From assembly GCF_002979755.1 (NCBI RefSeq), contig NZ_PCPP01000002.1, positions 372,001 to 436,000 of the forward strand: 64,000 bases of DNA. The letters are read 5' to 3'. The notes under the pieces were generated by a model. That model was given only the letters and a program-made list of their open reading frames with translations. It was not told the origin of the DNA and made no database searches. This DNA comes from Chryseobacterium culicis. Lineage in GTDB: Bacteria; Bacteroidota; Bacteroidia; Flavobacteriales; Weeksellaceae. Positions 42,346 to 51,328 of the stretch are shown one piece after another; within the stretch, counting starts at the first letter, position 1, and each line of letters begins with the position of its first letter. The position numbers were made by a program, and so were the translations under genes.

Positions 42346-43617
42346 ATGTACGCTCTGGTAGATTGTAACAATTTTTTTGTTTCCTGCGAAAGGACTTTAG
42401 ATCCTGATCTCGAAGGCAAACCCGTTGTGGTTCTTTCCAACAACGATGGATGTGTGGTGTCCAGAAGTAAAGAAGCAAAAGATCTGGGAATTCCTATGGC
42501 AGCTCCTGCATTCAAGTACAAAGAGCTTTTTCAGAAATATGATGTGAAAAGCTTTTCTGCAAAATTTGAATTGTATAATTATAAAAGCCAGCAGGTCATT
42601 AATATTGCCAAATCTTATGTTATTGACCATGAAGTTTATAGTATCGATGAGCTTTTTCTTGACTTAACGGGATTTAAGTATATTGATATGTATAACTATT
42701 GTCTTAAAATCCGAAATGAAATTTATGATAAGGAAAATATTCCGGTAAGTATTGGCATTGCGCCCACCAAAACATTATGTAAAGTGGCAAACAGAATTGT
42801 AAAAGACTTTCCGGATAACTTTAAGGGAGTGTATATTCTGGATACTCCCGAAAAAATTGAAAAAGCCCTGAAGTGGCTCAATATAGGAGATGTGTGGGGA
42901 ATAGGTAGAAGGCTTGCTGTTAAAATGAATGACAGTGGAGTATATAAAGCCTGGGATCTTCTTCAGAAACCTGAAATGTGGGTCCGAAAAGTGATGGGAA
43001 TTCATGGGATAAGAATGATTAATGAACTGAAGGGAATCCGCCAGCTTGAGCTTGACACTCCGTCTCCTAAAAAATCCATAGCAGTTACCCGTAGTTTTAT
43101 GCAGATGCTGACAAAGAAAGAAGAAGTCAGAGAAAGGGTAGAGACTTTCGGGATGTATTGTTCAGAAAGATTAAGAAAGCAGAATACATGCTGTAAAATG
43201 ATTACGGTTTTTGTACAGACCAACCGTTTTAGAAAAGATCTGCCCGAATATAAAAATGCAATGACCCGGATTCTTTCCAATCCTACCAATTCATCCATCC
43301 TAATCGGAAGAGTAGTGAATGAACTTTTTGAAGCCATTTACAGAGAAGGGTTTCATTATAAAAGAGCAGGAGTAATGGTGAATGATTTTGTGCCTGAAGA
43401 TCAGAGACAGATCAGCCTTTTCGAAGAAGATATCCAAAACCAGCATCTTCCTGTAATGAAAGCAATGGATGCCATGAACAGAAAATTCGGGAAAGATAAA
43501 GTACGTTTGGGAAGTATGAGCGGTGAAAATACTTTTGGGCGGGCAAAGCTTTCTCCCGAATATGAAGCCTTCCTGAAAAAGAATACATTGCCGGAAGCCA
43601 ACTTTAGATTTCATTAG
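42346..43617 (+). CDS. umuC: Y-family DNA polymerase, UmuC subunit of Pol V
   Basis: 423 aa translesion polymerase. Catalytic acidic residues appear in MYALVDCNNF (Asp6) and YSIDELFLDLTG near residue 100. The UmuC-type NDGCVVSRS segment lies near residue 32, and the little-finger domain follows with a C-terminal UmuC extension (GVMVNDFVPEDQRQISLF, near residue 345, likely clamp/UmuD contact). It would copy damaged DNA. No umuD lies next to it. The nearby operator (site 8) suggests, but does not prove, control with the accessory block. Confidence 0.95.
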   Translation: MYALVDCNNFFVSCERTLDPDLEGKPVVVLSNNDGCVVSRSKEAKDLGIPMAAPAFKYKELFQKYDVKSFSAKFELYNYKSQQVINIAKSYVIDHEVYSIDELFLDLTGFKYIDMYNYCLKIRNEIYDKENIPVSIGIAPTKTLCKVANRIVKDFPDNFKGVYILDTPEKIEKALKWLNIGDVWGIGRRLAVKMNDSGVYKAWDLLQKPEMWVRKVMGIHGIRMINELKGIRQLELDTPSPKKSIAVTRSFMQMLTKKEEVRERVETFGMYCSERLRKQNTCCKMITVFVQTNRFRKDLPEYKNAMTRILSNPTNSSILIGRVVNELFEAIYREGFHYKRAGVMVNDFVPEDQRQISLFEEDIQNQHLPVMKAMDAMNRKFGKDKVRLGSMSGENTFGRAKLSPEYEAFLKKNTLPEANFRFH

Positions 43618-43781
43618 TGCTGAAATTTTTCTTCAAAAAATAAAAATTCTTTAAAATTTTTCAACAAAATAACATGTCTGTTTTATTTTAAATAGTAAAA
43701 TTCCGTATTTTGATACTGTGAAATAAAGTGTTATTTAGCTTATTTTCAGTGGTTTGCGTGTTTTTGATTTGAATGGCACTA

Positions 43782-43813
43782 TTGTACGAAATGTGCTTTT
43801 ACATTTATCTTTG
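43782..43813 (+). promoter_or_regulatory. Promoter of the C1q-like gene cluster
   Basis: TTG (43782-43784), 21 bases, then TATCTTTG (43806-43813), 36 bases before the first ATG of the three-gene cluster. Confidence 0.65.
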
Positions 43814-43849
43814 GCCAAGAATTGTACACGTTTTAAAACCACAAATTAA

Positions 43850-44710
43850 ATGAAAAATCCAAGTATTTTGATAAAGGGAATACTCATTTCCTTGTGCTTT
43901 ACGATAAGCCAGTCGAAAGCACAAGTAGGAATTAATACTTCAAACCCTCAAACCATTTTCCATGTGGATGGGGCAAAAGATAATCCCTCATCCGGAGTCC
44001 CGTCTTCCACTCAAATTGCCAATGATGTCTCCATCACCTCTACCGGAGAAATAGGAATTGGAACCTTAACTCCTGCTACCAGAGTAGACACCCGATCTGC
44101 AACGAATTCAGACAACTCAATTGGAATAGGAGAAACCAGCCAGACCGCAGCCATTGCAGGAGGTGGCGCTGTAAGATATAACCCGCTGAATGGGGGAAAG
44201 ATGCAATATTCAGATGGTATTGTATGGCAGGATCTTATTTCTTCCCCAACCAAAGCAGTAGTGGTAGCCAATCTTCAGGCAGCGAACTTCGCGGTGAAAA
44301 TTCCCTATCAGGTTTCTACAGGGATTGCAGGATGGACGGAGGTTTCCGACCCTACAGGGAACTTTACGCCCGGAACAGGTGTTTTTACAGCGCCAAGAAC
44401 CGGTGTATATCTTGTTTCTTTTACCTACGATTTTGTTAGAATTCCTATCGTTTCAGGGTATTTTTCAGAAGCAAGATATGTTGTGAATGGAAGCAGTACA
44501 GTAAAAAAATGCGTGAAATCTTACTCAAATATTTCAAAACAGGCACAGGTGGCAGGATCCTGTGTTGCCGGAGTTCAGTTGAATAAAGGCGATACTCTTC
44601 AGCCCTATATCTATCAGTCGGTTTATAATGGAAACCTGAGTCTGAGAACAGATACGTCTTCTGCAAGCAATGAATACGGCTTCGTAAATCTTTCTATTTT
44701 AGAACAATAA
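43850..44710 (+). CDS. Secreted C1q/TNF-like jelly-roll protein 1
   Basis: 286 aa. A signal peptide (about 1-24, ending SKAQ) is followed by a low-complexity stalk with VGINTSNPQTIFHVDG and IGIGTLTPATRVD repeats, a pattern common in Flavobacteriia fibre stalks. The C-terminal ~130 residues form a C1q-like domain: GNFTPGTGVFTAPRTGVYLV and later AGVQLNKGDTLQPYI, the first and last strands of the jelly roll. It is first of three tandem paralogues, 11 bases from the next. It is probably a secreted or surface trimer; the ligand is unknown. Confidence 0.85.
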   Translation: MKNPSILIKGILISLCFTISQSKAQVGINTSNPQTIFHVDGAKDNPSSGVPSSTQIANDVSITSTGEIGIGTLTPATRVDTRSATNSDNSIGIGETSQTAAIAGGGAVRYNPLNGGKMQYSDGIVWQDLISSPTKAVVVANLQAANFAVKIPYQVSTGIAGWTEVSDPTGNFTPGTGVFTAPRTGVYLVSFTYDFVRIPIVSGYFSEARYVVNGSSTVKKCVKSYSNISKQAQVAGSCVAGVQLNKGDTLQPYIYQSVYNGNLSLRTDTSSASNEYGFVNLSILEQ

Positions 44711-44721
44711 CACACTTTGAT

Positions 44722-45534
44722 ATGAGAAAAAAATTAGGACTGGCTTTACTCATTTGCTGTGGCATAGGGATGAAAGCTCAGATAGGAATTAATATGTCTT
44801 CTCCGGAAGGAATACTACATATAGACGGACAGAAAAACACAAATGTTTCCATACCTTCCAGTTATTATGATGATGTGGTGATTACCTCTTCCGGAAATGT
44901 AGGAGCCGGAACAAAATCTCCGAAAACAAGACTGGATATGAGATCAGGGGAGCGCTTAAATGCTATTGGAATTGGAGGAACTTCACAATCTGCTGCAGCA
45001 GCAAAGGCCGGAGCGATGAGGTATAATTCCGGAACTCAGGACCTAAGCTATTCTAACGGAACAGCCTGGGTAGCATTGGCTCATAAGGCTCCCAATGATT
45101 TTGTGGATGCAGAAAATGCTTCAGGGCAAAGTTTCAGTGATGGAATACAGACAGCGGTTACCGGCTGGACTAAGAAAACAGATGTGAATGGCAGCTTTAA
45201 TACTGGTACTGGAGCTTTTATAGCGTCCAAAACGGGTGTATATATTGTATCCTTTACCTTTTCACTGACTTCAGGAAGCATTGCAGATGATTCAAGGTAT
45301 GAAACGCTGATTCAGACTAATTCAACGTCTTCCGCTACCGGTAAAGTGTTTAAATGTGTAGGAAGCTACCCGGGAAACAATACGATCGGAAACCGTGTTG
45401 CCGGAAACTGTTCCGGGATTTTTAACCTCAATCAGGGAGATAACATTACGGTAAGCCTGAATCAAAAACTGGGAAGTTCAAAAACACTGGACACTGATTC
45501 TACGCTTACTTCTTTAAGTATTTTCGGATTATAA
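44722..45534 (+). CDS. Secreted C1q/TNF-like jelly-roll protein 2
   Basis: 270 aa paralogue of its neighbours. Signal peptide ending GMKAQ, stalk with GINMSSPEGILHIDGQKNT, and C-terminal C1q-like domain with GSFNTGTGAFIASKTGVYIV and FNLNQGDNITVSL. It sits 11 bases after paralogue 1 and 8 bases before paralogue 3, so the three are cotranscribed. Confidence 0.85.
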   Translation: MRKKLGLALLICCGIGMKAQIGINMSSPEGILHIDGQKNTNVSIPSSYYDDVVITSSGNVGAGTKSPKTRLDMRSGERLNAIGIGGTSQSAAAAKAGAMRYNSGTQDLSYSNGTAWVALAHKAPNDFVDAENASGQSFSDGIQTAVTGWTKKTDVNGSFNTGTGAFIASKTGVYIVSFTFSLTSGSIADDSRYETLIQTNSTSSATGKVFKCVGSYPGNNTIGNRVAGNCSGIFNLNQGDNITVSLNQKLGSSKTLDTDSTLTSLSIFGL

Positions 45535-45542
45535 AAAGATAA

Positions 45543-46457
45543 ATGATGAAAAAGAATTGTTTACTGATTTTAATGACTTTAAGTTTCCAATGTGCATTTT
45601 CACAGATTGGAATCAATAGCCCAAACCCACAAGGTGTTTTACATATTGACGGGCAAAAAGATAATCCTGCTTCAGGATCTACATTCACTCCGGCTCAGCA
45701 GAGCAATGATGTTCTTGTTAACAGTGCCGGGAAAATAGGAGCAGGAACTCTCAGTCCCACGGTAAAAATAGATGCCAGAAATTCCGGTAACGGAGCGATT
45801 GGTTTTGGAACTTCCACACTGACAGCGGTTGCAGCAGATGAAGGAGCCGTACGCTATAACAATGGAGTGGAATATTCCAATGGAAATGAGTGGCTTCCTT
45901 TGCTTACCGCACAGCCTGCCAGTAATAAAATAATTGTTATTGCAGCCAAAACAACTAATAATGTAAAACTGGTAACTCCGGCTACCCCAACAATAACAGC
46001 TGGTTTACAAAACAGAGCCAGTAATTATCTTGTAGACTGGAGCAAAACTTTTGAAAGTAATTCCGGAACGAGTTTCAATGCTGCTACAGGCATTTTTACA
46101 GCGCCCAGAAACGGAATTTATGTAGCTACTTTCACAACAGATCTGGCTCCGCTAGCCATTAATTATACTACAGACCCTTTAAATCCCATTCAGATAGAAG
46201 CCATCTGGCAACTTTATGATAATACAGCAGGATTGGCTGCCACCAATGTTGTAAATACTGTAAAATGTGCCAATACCATGTCCTCAAACAGCATCGTAAA
46301 TATTGACGCAGGAAGCAATTGTACAGCCTCGTTTTATATGACAGCAGGGCAGAGACTGATGCCTTATATTTGGTTTAATTTAAATAATTCAAACGTTGCG
46401 AATTTTTCGCTCAACAATACGGGAGGTTACAATAATCTCACCATAGCAGAACAGTAA
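45543..46457 (+). CDS. Secreted C1q/TNF-like jelly-roll protein 3
   Basis: 304 aa paralogue with a signal peptide ending CAFSQ, the same stalk motif (GINSPNPQGVLHIDGQKDNP), and a C-terminal domain beginning GTSFNAATGIFTAPRNGIYV. Two extra cysteines (KCANTM and NCTASF) also occur at matching places in the paralogues. Its stop directly abuts the convergent AraC/TPR gene, with no terminator in between. Confidence 0.85.
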   Translation: MMKKNCLLILMTLSFQCAFSQIGINSPNPQGVLHIDGQKDNPASGSTFTPAQQSNDVLVNSAGKIGAGTLSPTVKIDARNSGNGAIGFGTSTLTAVAADEGAVRYNNGVEYSNGNEWLPLLTAQPASNKIIVIAAKTTNNVKLVTPATPTITAGLQNRASNYLVDWSKTFESNSGTSFNAATGIFTAPRNGIYVATFTTDLAPLAINYTTDPLNPIQIEAIWQLYDNTAGLAATNVVNTVKCANTMSSNSIVNIDAGSNCTASFYMTAGQRLMPYIWFNLNNSNVANFSLNNTGGYNNLTIAEQ

Positions 46458-48017
46458 TCAGGAGATTTCATCAAGGGTTTTAATAAAAGCAGACGGATGC
46501 AGCCCGGTGATCTTTTTGAACTCAAGAGAAAAAGCACTGTGAGATGAATATCCTGTAATTTCAGCGAGGTGATTGATCTTATATTTTCTGTATTGAGGCT
46601 CATTTTTCAATTGGTTAACAATATAATTGATCCTCAGATGATTGATGTACTGATTGAAGTTAAATTTTTTATGTTTCTTGATGACTGTTGAAAGATATTT
46701 TGTGTTGATATTCAATGTGTTTGCAAGATTATAACGTGAAATATTCTTGCTGTTAAACTCAAGATTTTCTTCGAATATTTTTAGTCCGTGTAATATGTTT
46801 TCCTCTACTTCAGGCGAAATTTTTATTTCTGTGGGAGTAGAGGTATTTTTTGTTTGAATATCCTCAGATACTTCCTGTGGATCTTCTTCATAAATAACGG
46901 GTGAAATACCGTCTCTGTAAATTTTGGCAACAGCTTCTTTATGTTTTTTACGAAGACGGATGGTATTGAAAATAACAGCTCCTAAGATAATCATCAACGC
47001 AAAACAGGCTATGATAAGTCCTTTTGAAGTAGAGTGGCTTTCATTGAGCTGCTGATGAAAATTTTCTTCTTTTTGGGATAATGTTTTGTTGACAGCCATT
47101 GCTTTGTTGTAGGCGATGCTGTCTTTTAATTTAAGATTTTCAATTTTATATTTTTCCGTATTGGAATCATCGTGAAGCAAAGCATACGCTTCTTCAAGGT
47201 TTTTGGTAACCTCAATCTTTTTTTCATTGAAACCATACTGATCTACAATGGTCAGAGATTTCTTATAATAAAGCACCGCACTGTCCGGCTTATTTTGTTT
47301 TGAAAACGAAAATCCGATATCATTAAGGATGTTTGCCCGGAGATAATAATTGCTTTCTCCCACCAAAGAAAGGGCTTTTACAAAATAGGGTTTGGCTTCC
47401 TTGAATTTTTTTACCTCAGATAAATTGTATCCCATATTGGTATACGCTGAAATCAAAAGTTCATTCCGTCGGGTTGCATTTTTAAGCTTTTGAAATTCCT
47501 GAATGGCGCTTTTGGAATAGAATGCTTTTTCCTTGTACTGATTCTTATTGAGAAGGATCAAAAAAGAATTAAAGATCATTCCTTTCAGCTCATGTCCTTC
47601 CTCTGTATTATTATTTTTTACTTCAGCAATAGCATTTCGGAGGCTTGTGGAAGATTCCTTGAGCAGTCCAAGCTTTGCATATTGAGTTCCCTGCATTCTG
47701 TAGGCAAGAGCTTTCCCAATATTATAGTTGCTCTCGCTAGCTATTTTAAGAGCTTTATCTGCAAAATCAAGACTTTTTTCAGCATCAGATTTTAAATAAC
47801 TGTTGAACGATTTTAAATAATACGCCTTTGCCAGAAACTCCGGGAGATTTCTTCTCTGGGCAGAATCTATAATCTTATTCAGAACAATTTCTGAGCTGTC
47901 CGGATTTTTGGATGACAACATACGGGCATACTTGTACTGCCCCTCAAAATCAAATGTCTGAGCGAATGTAAAAAATGAAATAATAAGGAAGAAAAAGAGT
48001 ATAATTTTTTTCTTCAT
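46458..48017 (-). CDS. TPR-containing membrane AraC-family regulator
   Basis: 519 aa. Signal peptide or first membrane segment (1-20), TPR-like helical repeats over about residues 25-300, a membrane segment near 328-350 (GLIIACFALMIILGAVIF), then a cytoplasmic AraC DNA-binding domain at the C-terminus (NINTKYLSTVIKKHKKFNF, HLAEITGYSSHSAFSLEFKK). This periplasmic-sensor/cytoplasmic-HTH design is common in Flavobacteriia. Its position, tail to tail with the C1q-like cluster, suggests it may regulate that cluster. Confidence 0.9.
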   Translation of the reverse strand: MKKKIILFFFLIISFFTFAQTFDFEGQYKYARMLSSKNPDSSEIVLNKIIDSAQRRNLPEFLAKAYYLKSFNSYLKSDAEKSLDFADKALKIASESNYNIGKALAYRMQGTQYAKLGLLKESSTSLRNAIAEVKNNNTEEGHELKGMIFNSFLILLNKNQYKEKAFYSKSAIQEFQKLKNATRRNELLISAYTNMGYNLSEVKKFKEAKPYFVKALSLVGESNYYLRANILNDIGFSFSKQNKPDSAVLYYKKSLTIVDQYGFNEKKIEVTKNLEEAYALLHDDSNTEKYKIENLKLKDSIAYNKAMAVNKTLSQKEENFHQQLNESHSTSKGLIIACFALMIILGAVIFNTIRLRKKHKEAVAKIYRDGISPVIYEEDPQEVSEDIQTKNTSTPTEIKISPEVEENILHGLKIFEENLEFNSKNISRYNLANTLNINTKYLSTVIKKHKKFNFNQYINHLRINYIVNQLKNEPQYRKYKINHLAEITGYSSHSAFSLEFKKITGLHPSAFIKTLDEIS

Positions 48018-48028
48018 TGTGTGTTTTT

Positions 48029-48640
48029 TTATTTTTTCTGGTATTTCCAGTTACGGGCTTTACCTTCTGCTATCCATTCCAAAGACTGTTCCAATCTTTT
48101 ATTTCTGGTAGCTTCTGTTTTGGCTTCTGTAACCCATGCAATATACTCTTTTCTGAAAGATGGTGAAGCTTTTTCAAAAATTTCTTTTGTCTTTGGCCGG
48201 GCATCTAAAGCAGACTGAAAATAATCAGGGATTTCCATCTCTATTTTGGATGGAGGAGCTTTCTTCATGGTAACTCCCATATCTGTAAGCTCCATGGCTT
48301 CCTGGATTGCTCTTTTCAGCTGAGGTTTAGAAGGAAGGTCTTCAAGACGGGTTACTTTTCCTAAACTGAACATTGAACTTTTTTCAGCGTTTGTTTCTAT
48401 TTCCTGTAAAGTTTTCATCTCCTGATGAAGCCAGAATCCCAGACTGCAATAGTGTTTGAAAGCAGTAATTGAGCATAGGATCTTTCCCTTGTACATGAAA
48501 GTAGGAAACTGCCACTTGATGGCTTCTTCCGCATCAGGACAGGCTTCATGAATGGTTTCACGGAGATACTGTAAAATAGGTTTTGCAAAATCCGGAGACT
48601 TTTCAATGTATTCATCAACTTTTGTGCTGTGTTTTTCCAT
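48029..48640 (-). CDS. YdeI/OmpD-associated (DUF1801-like) protein
   Basis: 203 aa cytoplasmic protein. The N-terminal half resembles DUF1801 (YIEKSPDFAKPILQYLRETI, AIKWQFPTFMYKGKILCSI). The C-terminal part matches the OmdA/YdeI domain (IPDYFQSALDARPKTKEIFE, then YIAWVTEAKTEATRNKRL). The function of the family is not settled. It lies 5 bases after the serine hydrolase gene, so the two form an operon. Confidence 0.85.
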   Translation of the reverse strand: MEKHSTKVDEYIEKSPDFAKPILQYLRETIHEACPDAEEAIKWQFPTFMYKGKILCSITAFKHYCSLGFWLHQEMKTLQEIETNAEKSSMFSLGKVTRLEDLPSKPQLKRAIQEAMELTDMGVTMKKAPPSKIEMEIPDYFQSALDARPKTKEIFEKASPSFRKEYIAWVTEAKTEATRNKRLEQSLEWIAEGKARNWKYQKK

Positions 48641-48645
48641 AGTGT

Positions 48646-49779
48646 TTATTGGAATAATTGTACAATTTCATTGACAAGGAATTTTACCTGATCAGGTCTT
48701 CCTCTGTCATTTTTAGGATTGTTGGAATAGCTTCCGGTCTTTACAATAACCATATTGTGCTCCGGAACCATAATAATATATTGCCCCTGTAATCCAAGGA
48801 AATAATAATGTTTGATTGGATTGTCATGATTGATCCAAAGCCCCATTCCATAGATGTTTTCGGACTTTTCTGTAGGAGTTCTCATCTTTTCAACGAAGTC
48901 TGCGTTGAGGATTTGCTGATCTCCGGCTTTTCCATGATCAAGAAATAGCTGCCCCAATTTGGCAAAATCTCTGGCATTGGAATGAATACAGCAATACGTT
49001 TTTTCCATACCATGATTGTCTGTACTCCATTTCGCATTCTGCTCCATTCCCAAAGGAATCCAGAATTTTTCTGATAAATAGCTTGCCAATGGCTGATTCA
49101 GAGCTTTTCGAAGGGCAAAACCAAGAAGCTGAGTGGAACCGCTTTGATATTCAAATCTTACGCCCGGCTCTTCTTTAAATTTTCTGGGGAATACAGCTTT
49201 TACCAGGCTTTTCCCATAATAGGCTTTAGCATTGGGAAGAAACGGATTGTTGTAATTTTCATCCCAGTCCAGTCCGGCTTCCATTTGGGCTAAGTTTTTA
49301 AGGGTAACCTGATTTCCAAATGTTTTATTTTTAAATTCAGAGTAAAAGTCAGAAAGTTTTTCATCAATGGATGGGATAATCCCTTCTTCCAGTGCTTTCC
49401 CTAAAAGCATTACTGTCACTGCTTTTGCCATTGAAAAAGAATTGGTCTGCGAAAGCTGATTGTAGCCATCCCAATATTGTTCGTGAAGAATTTTACCATG
49501 CCTTATCACAACAAAAGCGGCAGTTTTGGAAAGTTTTAAATTCTCAACTAAATTCTTAGGTAACTCCTTTTTGTTATAGTCAGGATCTTCTTCCCAAAGT
49601 CTGGGTTCTTCTGTAGCAATAGGATTATTGGGGAAAAGATCTCCATCATCAATGTATGCACTTGACTTTCCTTTTAGATAGGTTTTAGAAATACCACTAA
49701 ATAAATAATCGTATCCCAGAAAATAAGCTGCTGCTGCACCTGCTACAGCTCCGCCTATCATATACTTCAGTATTCTCAT
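48646..49779 (-). CDS. Beta-lactamase-family serine hydrolase
   Basis: 377 aa with an N-terminal hydrophobic anchor (about residues 7-30). The class C/esterase-type motif SxxK appears as SMAK (Ser116, Lys119), the second motif as YQSG (near residue 220), and the third region near HYYFLGLQGQY. Likely substrates are small esters or D-amino peptides; a true beta-lactamase role is unlikely from the sequence. It is transcribed with the YdeI-like gene. Confidence 0.88.
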   Translation of the reverse strand: MRILKYMIGGAVAGAAAAYFLGYDYLFSGISKTYLKGKSSAYIDDGDLFPNNPIATEEPRLWEEDPDYNKKELPKNLVENLKLSKTAAFVVIRHGKILHEQYWDGYNQLSQTNSFSMAKAVTVMLLGKALEEGIIPSIDEKLSDFYSEFKNKTFGNQVTLKNLAQMEAGLDWDENYNNPFLPNAKAYYGKSLVKAVFPRKFKEEPGVRFEYQSGSTQLLGFALRKALNQPLASYLSEKFWIPLGMEQNAKWSTDNHGMEKTYCCIHSNARDFAKLGQLFLDHGKAGDQQILNADFVEKMRTPTEKSENIYGMGLWINHDNPIKHYYFLGLQGQYIIMVPEHNMVIVKTGSYSNNPKNDRGRPDQVKFLVNEIVQLFQ

Positions 49780-49869
49780 TGTTTCATGAATGGGTCTCTA
49801 ACAAATTTAGAATAATTTGGTTATAAAATTTAAAATGAATCAGCAAATAAGTTATTTTTGTTCTTATTG

Positions 49870-51207
49870 ATGAAAACTATGACCAGAAAACTAATTGTAT
49901 TAGGCTGCTTCCTGCTTTCGATGATGGGGATAGCCCAGATGTATAAACCGATAGATACTGCAGATTATATACAGAGAAAAGCATTTTTAAAGAATTTTGA
50001 AGGCAATAATGAAGCAACTGTCAAGAGATTAAAATCCCAATATTCTGGGAAAACAGGCTCTGAACTATCCAAGATTTATAAAGAATTCGGAACTGATTTT
50101 GAAAAGCAGGTAAAGAATAAGGATTTTATCTTTAAATCCGAATTTGAGACCAGTATACAATCTATGATTCAACGTCTTAAAAAGAGTAATCCTGCAATTC
50201 CTCAGGATCTGAAAATTCTGATTGCAAAAGACAATACCCCCAACGCTTATTGTCTTGCTGACGGAACTTTTGTAATCAATATGGGGCTTTACAGCTGGCT
50301 GAACAATGAGGAGCAGATTGCTGCGGTGATTTCTCATGAGCTGGGACACAAAATAGAAGAACATTCTCTGAAAACTTTTTTAAAAATTATCGAACAGGAT
50401 AAGCTGGATAAAGTGGTGGTGGAGAATATAAAATCAACAACGACACGCAGAAGCCAGAGCCAGAATCAGAAAGCTTTTGACATTTTTAAAAATACGGCGT
50501 ACAAAAAAGGGGTAGAAAGAAGACAAAGCGAAATGCAGGCAGATTCTTTAGGATATATCATTTTTAAAAACAGTGATTTCAAGAAAGCTGAATTTGTAAA
50601 TGCACTTCAAAGGCTTCAGGATTTTGATACCATTTCACCAAGAGAATTGAAGGTTGATACCTATAAGAAACTTTTTAATCTTCCTAAACAGGTTTTCAAT
50701 GAGAAGTGGATGAAGAAGGAAGACTTCTCCCTGTACAATTATAATTTCTACAAAGAAAAGCTAAATAAAGATTCCCTGGCATCGCATCCTGAAGTATCCA
50801 GAAGGATTGAAATGCTTAAAAAGACTTTTACAGAACTTACAACACCTTTTACTCCGGAAAAACCTTCGGATCTGTTTCTCACATTGAAAAAAACAGCCAG
50901 GATGGAAATTTTGCCCAATTATTTTCATTCAGAAGATTATGGACTGGGCATTTACACTGCCATGCAGTTTTTACAGGATGATGAAGAGGAAAAGTATTAT
51001 AAAAGCTGGCTGGGAAGATGTTTTTCCAAAATATATGAGGCAAGAAAAAATTATAACCTGAACCGGTATCTGGATCGGATAGAGCCTAAAAATCAAAGTG
51101 AAAGTTATCAGCAGTTTCTGAACTTTATGTGGAATTTAAGCCTGGATGAAATAAAGAATATTGCAGACTTTTATCAGACCAATGAAATGATAGCGAAGGT
51201 AAACTGA
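49870..51207 (+). CDS. Secreted M48 family metallopeptidase
   Basis: 445 aa from ATG at 49870. A signal peptide is present (to about residue 22, ending GIAQ). The zinc motif HELGH (His156) is followed by the third ligand region RRQSEMQADSLGY near residue 220, as in Oma1/BepA-like M48 proteases. A TTG-initiated frame extends to 49858, but that lies in a -7 box (TATTTTTG, 49853-49860), so it is rejected. It is probably a periplasmic quality-control or wall-associated protease. Confidence 0.9.
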   Translation: MKTMTRKLIVLGCFLLSMMGIAQMYKPIDTADYIQRKAFLKNFEGNNEATVKRLKSQYSGKTGSELSKIYKEFGTDFEKQVKNKDFIFKSEFETSIQSMIQRLKKSNPAIPQDLKILIAKDNTPNAYCLADGTFVINMGLYSWLNNEEQIAAVISHELGHKIEEHSLKTFLKIIEQDKLDKVVVENIKSTTTRRSQSQNQKAFDIFKNTAYKKGVERRQSEMQADSLGYIIFKNSDFKKAEFVNALQRLQDFDTISPRELKVDTYKKLFNLPKQVFNEKWMKKEDFSLYNYNFYKEKLNKDSLASHPEVSRRIEMLKKTFTELTTPFTPEKPSDLFLTLKKTARMEILPNYFHSEDYGLGIYTAMQFLQDDEEEKYYKSWLGRCFSKIYEARKNYNLNRYLDRIEPKNQSESYQQFLNFMWNLSLDEIKNIADFYQTNEMIAKVN

Positions 51208-51227
51208 TCATCATTAAAGGATCAATA

Positions 51228-51283
51228 GGAACGGGCTTTAGCCCGTTTAAAATAACAAAAAATTCCACTGGCTTTAGCCAAAT
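51228..51283. repeat. Two GGGCTTTAGCC-type elements
   Basis: GGAACGGGCTTTAGCCCGTT at 51228-51247 and CCACTGGCTTTAGCCAAATA at 51265-51283. They are related to 8541-8560 and lie just before a terminator. Confidence 0.55.
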
Positions 51284-51294
51284 ATAAAAAAGAA

Positions 51295-51322
51295 AGAACC
51301 CTGACAAAACATCAGGGTTCTT
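51295..51322. terminator. Bidirectional terminator
   Basis: Stem AAGAACCCTGA / TCAGGGTTCTT with a CAAAAC loop between convergent genes, T-rich on both sides. Confidence 0.88.
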
Positions 51323-51328
51323 TTTGTA

